A stretch of DNA of 35,105 nucleotides from an uncultured Prevotellaceae bacterium (GTDB taxonomy: Bacteria; Bacteroidota; Bacteroidia; Bacteroidales; Bacteroidaceae), in contig OMXS01000022.1 in assembly GCA_900315095.1 (NCBI GenBank), forward strand, positions 1 to 35,105, in the 5' to 3' direction. Numbering within the stretch: the first letter of the stretch is position 1; each line of letters starts with the position of its first letter. The notes below the pieces were generated by a model that saw only the letters and a program-made list of their open reading frames with translations, did not search any database and was not told the DNA's origin. The position numbers were made by a program, and so were the translations under genes. This document shows, piece after piece, positions 6,075 through 12,165 of the stretch.

Positions 6075-8330
6075 ATGGAGGATATTCCTGGACTGGTTAA
6101 AGACCTTGCGCTGATACTGATGGTTGCCGGCGTTGTGACGCTGGTGTTCAAGAAACTGAAGCAACCGCTCGTATTAGGATATGTGGTGGCGGGATTCCTT
6201 GTCTCTACCCACATGCCCTACACAATGTCTGTTGTCGACCAGGAAGACATTGAGACGTGGGCCAACATCGGCGTGATGTTCTTGCTCTTCTCGCTCGGTC
6301 TCGACTTCTCGTTCAAGAAGATACTCAAGATGGGCATGCAACCCATCATTGCCACTATGGCCATTGTGTGCAGCATGGTGCTGCTGGGCATCACGGTGGG
6401 CAACATGATGGGCTGGAGCCAGATGAACTGCATCTTCCTCGGAGGTATGCTTGCAATGAGTTCCACCACCATCATCTACAAGGCGTTCAGCGACTTAGGA
6501 CTGCGGCAGCAGCGCTTCGCGGGAATGGTGATGAGCGTCCTTATCCTTGAGGACATCCTCGCCATCGTGATGATGGTGATGCTGAGCGCCATCGCCGGCG
6601 GCAACAGCCCCGACGGCGGACAGATGCTGAACTCTATTGTGAAGATAGGGTTCTTCCTTATCCTGTGGTTTGTCGTAGGCATCTTCCTCATCCCGCTGTT
6701 CCTGCGCTCCGTGAGACGCCTCATCAACAACGAGACGCTGCTCATCGTGTCGCTCGGGCTCTGCTGCGGTATGGCGGTGCTGAGCACCAAGGTGGGTTTC
6801 TCGAGCGCTTTCGGAGCCTTCGTGATGGGCAGCATCCTCGCCGAGACCATCGAGGCAGAAAACATCATAAAACTCGTGGAGCCTGTGAAGAACCTCTTCG
6901 GAGCGATATTCTTCGTCTCTGTGGGTATGCTTGTAGACCCCAAAATCCTCATCGAGTATGCTGTTCCTATAATAATATTGGTGTTCACGATACTCATCGG
7001 ACAGGCCATCTTCGGCTCGTTCGGATTCCTGCTTAGCGGACAGCCGCTGAAGTCGGCCATGCAATGCGGTTTCTCTATGGCGCAGATAGGCGAGTTCTCG
7101 TTCATCATAGCGTCGCTGGGAGTGTCGCTGGGAGTGACAAGCGACTTCCTCTATCCCGTCGTGGTGGCGGTCAGCGTTATCACGACATTCCTCACGCCAT
7201 ACATGATACGCGCCTCCGGGCCTGCATACACACAGGTGGAGAAACGTCTGCCGAGGAAATGGATACGCAGCCTGAACCACATGACCTTAAGTCACCCCTC
7301 TTCTTCCAGCGGAAAGAGCCTGTGGCGCTCGTTGCTCACTGCTATGCTGCGCAACACTCTCATCTACACCATACTCGCGGCGGCCACAGTAGCGCTGATG
7401 TTCTCGTTCGCAATGCCTCTGATGCGCAACATACTGCACGCGGAGAACCTGAAGCCCTACGCCGACGCCATAACAGGAATATTCACTATAATATTCATAT
7501 CGCCCTTCCTCAGGTCTATAGTGATGAAGAAGAACCACAGCGAAGAAATGAAGAAGCTGTGGAGCGAGAACCGCAACAACCGCCTGCCGCTGATATTCAC
7601 GGTGCTTGTGCGTGTGTATATCGCTGCCGCCTTCATCTTCTACATCATCCATCGCGTGTCCGACTTCGGGCCAGCGCTGATGATAACGATAGCCATAGTG
7701 GCGGTGATACTGATGGTAATGTCACGCGGACTGAAGCAGAGGAGCATCCGTCTGGAGCGTATGTTCATACAGAACCTGCGCTCACGCGACATCGAGGCAC
7801 AGGTGCACGGCCACCGCAAACCGCTATACGAGGGACACCTGCTCGACCGCGATATCCACATCGGCGACTTCGAGATTCCCGAGGGGTCGCTATGGACGGG
7901 AAAGACACTTATGGAACTGCACCTGCGCAACCGCTTCGGCGTTCATGTGAGCAGTATTCTGCGAGGCAAGCAGCGCATAAACATCCCGTCGGGAACAACG
8001 ATAGTCTATCCTGGCGACAACCTGCAGGCAATAGGCAGCGACGAACAGCTGAAAGCGCTGAGCGACGCCATCGAGGAAGAGATGTTCAGCGGCGACCCCG
8101 AGATAGAGAAGCGCGAGATGAAGCTGCGGCAAGTGATAATAACGGCTACAAGCCCGTTCCTCAGCAAGACGCTGATGGAAAGCGGAATACGCGACAAATA
8201 CAACTGTATGGTTGTGGGACTTGAGCGCGGCGAGAAAGACTTGTGGCAACCCACGCCCGACTATGTGTTCATGAAAGGCGACATCGTATGGGTGGTAGGC
8301 GAAGAAGACTATCTAAAGGAAATTTGTTGA
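6075..8330 (+). CDS. CPA2-family monovalent cation:proton antiporter with C-terminal RCK_C domains
   Basis: 751 residues. Residues ~5-385 form the Na+/H+ exchanger (CPA2/KefB) domain with 11-13 membrane helices, including QPLVLGYVVAGFLV near 30, FLLFSLGLDFSFKK near 70 and LILEDILAIVMM near 155. Residues ~420-545 hold about four further helices that are not part of the usual KefB layout. Two TrkA_C/RCK_C regulatory domains follow at ~595-675 and ~681-751. No Rossmann TrkA_N domain is visible, so control is probably by a small ligand binding RCK_C rather than by NAD(H). The protein exchanges K+ or Na+ for protons across the inner membrane. No promoter is seen in the repeat array before it. It ends TGT TGA, and the octamer array begins right at the stop. 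Confidence 0.9.
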   Translation: MEDIPGLVKDLALILMVAGVVTLVFKKLKQPLVLGYVVAGFLVSTHMPYTMSVVDQEDIETWANIGVMFLLFSLGLDFSFKKILKMGMQPIIATMAIVCSMVLLGITVGNMMGWSQMNCIFLGGMLAMSSTTIIYKAFSDLGLRQQRFAGMVMSVLILEDILAIVMMVMLSAIAGGNSPDGGQMLNSIVKIGFFLILWFVVGIFLIPLFLRSVRRLINNETLLIVSLGLCCGMAVLSTKVGFSSAFGAFVMGSILAETIEAENIIKLVEPVKNLFGAIFFVSVGMLVDPKILIEYAVPIIILVFTILIGQAIFGSFGFLLSGQPLKSAMQCGFSMAQIGEFSFIIASLGVSLGVTSDFLYPVVVAVSVITTFLTPYMIRASGPAYTQVEKRLPRKWIRSLNHMTLSHPSSSSGKSLWRSLLTAMLRNTLIYTILAAATVALMFSFAMPLMRNILHAENLKPYADAITGIFTIIFISPFLRSIVMKKNHSEEMKKLWSENRNNRLPLIFTVLVRVYIAAAFIFYIIHRVSDFGPALMITIAIVAVILMVMSRGLKQRSIRLERMFIQNLRSRDIEAQVHGHRKPLYEGHLLDRDIHIGDFEIPEGSLWTGKTLMELHLRNRFGVHVSSILRGKQRINIPSGTTIVYPGDNLQAIGSDEQLKALSDAIEEEMFSGDPEIEKREMKLRQVIITATSPFLSKTLMESGIRDKYNCMVVGLERGEKDLWQPTPDYVFMKGDIVWVVGEEDYLKEIC

Positions 8331-8334
8331 TTGG

Positions 8335-8382
8335 ACAATTTCACTATTTTACGATTTCACTATTTCACGATTGGACAATTTT
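8335..8382 (+). repeat. Octamer array behind the antiporter gene
   Basis: Six exact period-8 units starting 4 bases after the stop: ACAATTTC, ACTATTTT, ACGATTTC, ACTATTTC, ACGATTGG, ACAATTTT. Related but less regular words continue to 8424. The first word joins the stop codon as TGATTGGAC. Confidence 0.85.
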
Positions 8383-8443
8383 TTTTATTTGACAATTTGA
8401 CAATTTCACTATTGGACAATTTTGGTTGTCACAAGATAAAAAG

Positions 8444-8471
8444 AAAATGCAGTCAGGAATGGCTGCATTTT
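8444..8471. terminator. Bidirectional terminator between convergent genes
   Basis: AAAATGCAGTC (8444-8454) pairs with GGCTGCATTTT (8461-8471), an 11-bp stem with a 6-base loop and A/T flanks on both sides. It serves the antiporter (plus) and the lipoprotein gene (minus). Confidence 0.85.
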
Positions 8472-8484
8472 ATGTTTTAATTAC

Positions 8485-8548
8485 AAATAGTAAAATCGTG
8501 AAATCGTAAAATCGTGAAATAGTGAAATAGTGAAATCGTCCAATCAAC
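8485..8548 (-). repeat. Octamer array behind the lipoprotein gene
   Basis: Eight period-8 units on the plus strand: AAATAGTA, AAATCGTG, AAATCGTA, AAATCGTG, AAATAGTG, AAATAGTG, AAATCGTC, CAATCAAC. The lipoprotein stop lies 4 bases further. Read on the minus strand it is the same GATTGGAC/GATTTCAC family as the array at 8335, so the two form an inverted pair around the terminator. Confidence 0.85.
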
Positions 8549-8551
8549 ACG

Positions 8552-9319
8552 TTACTCTGTTGTTTTCTTTCTGCTGTAGCATTGCAGATGGTCGCCAAAG
8601 CGGAGCTGCAGCGAGTCTTTCCACAGAAGCACCACCTCGGCGGTGTCACTTCTCAGTATCTTGTTGGTGTTCACGATGCTGTCGTTCTTTATGTTTACAT
8701 CCACCTGCGTGAGCACCAGTTTTCCGTTCCACACATGCCACTCGCTGTAACGCTTCGGACGCGGATACTCCACAGGACTCTCAATGTCGAGCACTCCCTG
8801 TCTGTGGCGGCTGCCTATCATCGACACGCTGTTCTGCCTCGACAACGTGAAACCATACTCGCGCGGTATCATATAGGTGCGAAGCATTGAGTCGCGCAGC
8901 GCTAATGTGGCCTTCGTCACCACCTCGCCGTCGGCAGGCTTATACTCCTTAGGCACAGGCAGCACGTTATACACCCACGAGCCGAACAGCTCGCTGATGT
9001 TCAGCACCATGTCGGCCTTCCAGTCGCCGTCCTTGCTCAGTATCACGCACATCTCGTCGCCCACCTTAGGCAAGCCGAAAACACGGTGGTTGCGCATAGC
9101 GTCGAGGATGTCTATGTGCTGAGGGTTCTCACACGACTTAGGCAGAAGCATAAGCACAGAGTCAGAGCATCCCACAGAGGCGAGACCGTAGATGGCGCTG
9201 TCACCCTTCGCCTTTTCCATTTTGTTTATGCCCACAACATTCGCCTTGCGTCCGCTACATGCCGACAACACCAACGACAATAGAAATATCAGTCCGAAGA
9301 ATAGCCTTTTATTCATCAT
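8552..9319 (-). CDS. Lipoprotein of unknown function
   Basis: 255 residues with a lipoprotein signal (MMNKRLFFGL, hydrophobic core, lipobox LSAC with Cys at 21), so it should be anchored in the outer or inner membrane. The start could be the first or the second ATG of ATGATG. The mature part is beta-rich, with a Pro/Tyr-rich central region and a charged end, and I recognise no domain. It stands alone, divergent from the carboxyltransferase gene, with a TATTTTTG -7 element at 9336-9343 and a bidirectional terminator behind it. It could belong to one of the many Bacteroidales lipoprotein families without assigned function. Confidence 0.8.
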   Translation of the reverse strand: MMNKRLFFGLIFLLSLVLSACSGRKANVVGINKMEKAKGDSAIYGLASVGCSDSVLMLLPKSCENPQHIDILDAMRNHRVFGLPKVGDEMCVILSKDGDWKADMVLNISELFGSWVYNVLPVPKEYKPADGEVVTKATLALRDSMLRTYMIPREYGFTLSRQNSVSMIGSRHRQGVLDIESPVEYPRPKRYSEWHVWNGKLVLTQVDVNIKNDSIVNTNKILRSDTAEVVLLWKDSLQLRFGDHLQCYSRKKTTE

Positions 9320-9335
9320 AAATGTTATTTTGCTG

Positions 9336-9343
9336 CAAAAATA
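9336..9343 (-). promoter_or_regulatory. -7 element of the lipoprotein gene
   Basis: TATTTTTG on the minus strand, 17 bases upstream of the first ATG. I see no good -33 TTTG at the expected distance, so the call rests on the -7 element alone. Confidence 0.45.
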
Positions 9344-9386
9344 CGATTTTTTTCTGTTAAAAGGTAGGTGTTTGGAAAAAAAACAC

Positions 9387-9394
9387 TAAATTTG
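9387..9394 (+). promoter_or_regulatory. -7 element of the carboxyltransferase gene
   Basis: TAAATTTG, 57 bases upstream of the ATG. The nearest TTTG is too close, so the -33 element is weak or absent. Confidence 0.45.
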
Positions 9395-9451
9395 CATTCA
9401 TAAACCCTTAATAGTACATTTAAGTTTTACATATCACTCAAATCAAAGACT

Positions 9452-11227
9452 ATGAAAAAGAGAATCCAGTTCAGTCTCGTATACCGAGACATGTGGCAGA
9501 GCTCCGGTAAGTTCCAGCCACGCAAGGACCAGTTGGAAAGAATCGCGCCAGCCATAATCGACATGGGAGTCTTCGACCGTGTGGAGACCAACGGCGGTGC
9601 CTTCGAACAAGTGAACCTCCTGGCTGGCGAGAACCCTAACCATGCGGTGAGAGCTTTCTGCAAGCCGTTCAACCAGGTGGGAATAAAGACACACATGCTC
9701 GACCGCGGACTCAATGCGCTCCGTATGTACCCCGTGCCCGACGACGTGCGCGAGCTGCAATACAAGGTGAAGCATGCACAGGGCGTTGACATTCCACGTA
9801 TCTTCTGCGGACTCAACGACACACGCAACATCATACCTTCCATCAAGTGGGCAAAGGCAGCGGGAATGACACCGCAGGCAACTCTCTGCATCACCACAAG
9901 CCCCGTCCACACCGTGGAGTACTATTCTAACATCGCCGAAGAACTGATCGCTGCAGGAGCAGAGGAGATATGCCTCAAGGACATGGCGGGAATAGGACAG
10001 CCGGCACTCCTCGGAGCACTCGTCAAGGCCATCAAGACAAAACACCCCGACATCATCATACAGTATCACGGGCACTCTGGCCCCGGACTCTCTATGGCCA
10101 GCATCCTCGAGGTGTGCAACAACGGCGCCGACGTCATCGACACCGCCATCGAGCCACTCTCCTGGGGTAAGGTGCACCCAGACATCATCTCCGTGCAGTC
10201 GATGCTCAAGAACGAGGGATTCGAGGTGAAAGAGATAAACATGAAGGCGTACATGCAGGCACGCACACTCACACAGGAGTTCATCGACGACTGGCTCGGC
10301 TACTTCATCAACCCAGGCAACAAGCACATGTCGTCGCTGCTGCTCGGATGCGGACTGCCAGGAGGAATGATGGGCTCCATGATGGCCGACCTCGCGGGAA
10401 TGCACCGCACCATCAACGCCCTGCGCGCTAAGAAGGGCGACCCCGAGTACAGCACCGACGAACTGCTCGTCAAGCTCTTCGACGAGGTGGCATACGTATG
10501 GCCGCGCGTGGGCTACCCACCACTCGTGACGCCGTTCTCACAGTACGTCAAGAACATCGCACTCATGAACCTCCTCACCATAGAACAGGGCAAGGGACGC
10601 TTCGTGATGATGGACGACTCAATGTGGGGAATGATTCTCGGCAAGTCAGGAAAGATTCCTGGAGAGATAGCACCCGAACTCAAGGAACTCGCAGCAAAGC
10701 AAGGCAGAGAGTTCACCGATGCCGACCCGCACACACTCATCCCCAACGCACTCGACGACTTCCGCAAGGAGATGGACGAGAACGGATGGGAATACGGACC
10801 AGACGACGAGGAACTCTACGAACTCGGTATGCACCCCGAGCAGTACCGCGACTTCAAGAGCGGCATAGCAAAGAAACGCATGCTCGCCGACCTGCAGAAG
10901 GCAAAGGACGCGAAGCTCGGCTCGAAACTCTCGCCAGAGGAACTGTCAGCATTCAAGCACGCCAAGGCAGACGCACTCGTGGCTCCTGTCAAGGGACAGA
11001 TATTCTACGAGTTCAACGGCGACGGCGAGTGCGCACCATGCGTCGAGCCGTTCATCGGACAGCACTACGACGAGGGACAGCCGTTCTGCTACATCCAGAC
11101 ACCATGGGGAGAGATTGAGACCATCCCCGCAGCACTGGGCGGAAAACTCGTTGAGGTGGTTGCAAAGCAAGGCGCAAAGGTACAGAAGGGACAAACCCTC
11201 GCATACGTAGAGCGCGACCACGAATGA
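9452..11227 (+). CDS. oadA: Oxaloacetate decarboxylase alpha / pyruvate carboxylase B-like carboxyltransferase with a degenerate biotinyl domain
   Basis: 591 residues. Residues ~1-460 are a biotin-dependent carboxyltransferase TIM barrel. Visible parts are RDMWQS with D13 (metal site), the active-site lysine K176 in CLKDMAG, and H206/H208 in YHGHSGPG. The usual RDxHQS histidine is Trp here. Residues ~506-591 have a biotinyl/lipoyl-like layout (LVAPVKGQ... IPAALGG... AKVQKG), but the EAMKM biotinylation motif is replaced by TPWGE around 550-554, so no biotin-carrying lysine is present. The family moves CO2 between biotin and pyruvate/oxaloacetate or an acyl-CoA. Here biotin would have to come from another protein, or the activity has changed. 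The gene appears monocistronic, with a hairpin at 11349-11381 behind it. Confidence 0.85.
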   Translation: MKKRIQFSLVYRDMWQSSGKFQPRKDQLERIAPAIIDMGVFDRVETNGGAFEQVNLLAGENPNHAVRAFCKPFNQVGIKTHMLDRGLNALRMYPVPDDVRELQYKVKHAQGVDIPRIFCGLNDTRNIIPSIKWAKAAGMTPQATLCITTSPVHTVEYYSNIAEELIAAGAEEICLKDMAGIGQPALLGALVKAIKTKHPDIIIQYHGHSGPGLSMASILEVCNNGADVIDTAIEPLSWGKVHPDIISVQSMLKNEGFEVKEINMKAYMQARTLTQEFIDDWLGYFINPGNKHMSSLLLGCGLPGGMMGSMMADLAGMHRTINALRAKKGDPEYSTDELLVKLFDEVAYVWPRVGYPPLVTPFSQYVKNIALMNLLTIEQGKGRFVMMDDSMWGMILGKSGKIPGEIAPELKELAAKQGREFTDADPHTLIPNALDDFRKEMDENGWEYGPDDEELYELGMHPEQYRDFKSGIAKKRMLADLQKAKDAKLGSKLSPEELSAFKHAKADALVAPVKGQIFYEFNGDGECAPCVEPFIGQHYDEGQPFCYIQTPWGEIETIPAALGGKLVEVVAKQGAKVQKGQTLAYVERDHE

Positions 11228-11265
11228 ATTGATAATTGATAATTGATAATTGACAATTGACAATT
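11228..11265 (+). repeat. Heptamer array behind the carboxyltransferase gene
   Basis: Period-7 units beginning directly after the TGA: ATTGATA three times, then ATTGACA twice, then ATT. It is the same ATTGAYA family as the arrays at 2224, 5545 and 5988. Confidence 0.85.
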
Positions 11266-11334
11266 CTTTGCTTGCAAAGCGGCATAGCCGAGCAGATAAT
11301 TCTTTGCTTGCAAAGCGGCATAGCCGAGCGGACA
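11263..11334 (+). repeat. Two tandem 36-base units with an internal hairpin
   Basis: Copy 1 is 11263-11298 and copy 2 is 11299-11334. They differ only at the end (AGATA versus GGACA). Each contains the palindrome CTTTGCTTGCAAAG and ends in a heptamer word, so the unit looks like a heptamer plus a 29-base insert. No spacers, so not a CRISPR array. Confidence 0.85.
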
Positions 11335-11348
11335 ATTGACAGAGAGAT

Positions 11349-11381
11349 AAACACTAGGCTCAAGTTCCGGGCCTGGTGTTT
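11349..11381 (+). terminator. Probable terminator of the carboxyltransferase gene
   Basis: AAACACTAGGC (11349-11359) pairs with GCCTGGTGTTT (11371-11381), an 11-bp stem with one G-T. The following bases are only moderately T-rich. Confidence 0.55.
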
Positions 11382-11390
11382 GTCTTGTAA

Positions 11391-11418
11391 ACCACAAACA
11401 ATAAACCACAAACCGTAA
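11391..11418 (+). repeat. Heptamer array, ACCACAA family
   Basis: Four period-7 units: ACCACAA, ACAATAA, ACCACAA, ACCGTAA. It lies ~40 bases before the HD-domain gene. Confidence 0.7.
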
Positions 11419-11423
11419 ACATC

Positions 11424-11447
11424 CCTCCCCTCGGGGAGGTTAGGAGG
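11424..11447 (+). promoter_or_regulatory. C-tract/G-tract element over the HD gene's Shine-Dalgarno
   Basis: CCTCCCC (11424-11430) is complementary to the adjacent GGGGAGG (11433-11439). Part of the same C-tract can instead pair with the AGGAGGGGG (11442-11450) that serves as a ribosome binding site 8 bases before the ATG at 11456. The alternatives are mutually exclusive. The strong Shine-Dalgarno is unusual here. Confidence 0.35.
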
Positions 11448-11455
11448 GGGTTCCC

Positions 11456-11992
11456 ATGAACTATCAGGCAATCATAGACAAATACTACGCTGACGACAAC
11501 CAGCTGCGCCACATACTCCTCACCCACAGCCGTGCGGTGGCCGACTTCGCCCTGCGCGTTGCCGACCGTCACCCCGAGCTCCACATCGACCGCCAGTTCG
11601 TGGAAGAGGCCGCCATGCTCCATGACATCGGCATATTCCGCTGCGACGCACCAGGCATCTGCTGCCACGGCACAGAGCCATACATCTGTCACGGCCGCAT
11701 CGGCGCCCTGCTCCTTCGCGAGGAAGGATACCCCCGGCATGCACGCGTGTGCGAGAGACACACCGGCGCAGGACTCACCCTCGACGACATCGTCGCGCAG
11801 CAGCTGCCACTGCCCCGCCAGTCGTTCCTTCCCGAGACCATCGAGGAACGCCTGATATGCTATGCCGACAAGTTCTTCTCCAAGACACGCCTCGACCGTG
11901 AGAAGACCTTCGAGCAAGCCGTAGGCTCACTCATGAAGTTCGGCGCAGCCGGAGTCGACCGTTTCCGCCAGTGGCACCAGATCTTCTCTTAA
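11456..11992 (+). CDS. HD-domain phosphohydrolase
   Basis: 178 residues. It carries the metal-binding HD pattern: H in LTHSRAVADFAL (~25), the HD pair in AAMLHDIGIF (~56), further His in CHGRIGALLL (~77) and ERHTGAGL (~97), and the late Asp in CYADKFFSK (~140). These are the ligands expected for a metal-dependent phosphohydrolase acting on a nucleotide or other phosphate in the cytoplasm. The substrate cannot be inferred. The length is normal for the small uncharacterised HD proteins common in Bacteroidales. It stands between the carboxyltransferase gene and lptD, with its own leader containing repeats and a C/G-tract element. Two small hairpins follow it. Confidence 0.88.
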   Translation: MNYQAIIDKYYADDNQLRHILLTHSRAVADFALRVADRHPELHIDRQFVEEAAMLHDIGIFRCDAPGICCHGTEPYICHGRIGALLLREEGYPRHARVCERHTGAGLTLDDIVAQQLPLPRQSFLPETIEERLICYADKFFSKTRLDREKTFEQAVGSLMKFGAAGVDRFRQWHQIFS

Positions 11993-12034
11993 CCATATTA
12001 TATATTATATACAAAGCCAACATAATGTATAATT

Positions 12035-12079
12035 AACTGATTTTATCAGTTCGTCCCTTTCTTGACTTCTGCAAGAAAG
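12035..12079. other. Two consecutive small hairpins between the HD gene and lptD
   Basis: AACTGA (12035-12040) pairs with TCAGTT (12046-12051), and CTTTCTTG (12057-12064) pairs with CAAGAAAG (12072-12079). Neither is followed by a T-tract on the plus strand, so a terminator role for the HD gene is possible but weak. Confidence 0.45.
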
Positions 12080-12140
12080 AGAAAAACCGTTAAACCTTAT
12101 AAAATCGGGGCAAAGGGTGGGGAAAAATAAAAATAAGTTG

Positions 12141-12148
12141 TAACTTTG
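12141..12148 (+). promoter_or_regulatory. -7 element of lptD
   Basis: TAACTTTG, ending 17 bases before the lptD ATG at 12166, so the expected leader is only about 10 bases. No clear TTTG at -33. Confidence 0.5.
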
Positions 12149-12165
12149 CAGCCAAATATGCTCTG

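Noticed and set aside
11263-11334. CRISPR array
   Set aside because: Only two directly abutting 36-base units without spacers, and no cas genes.
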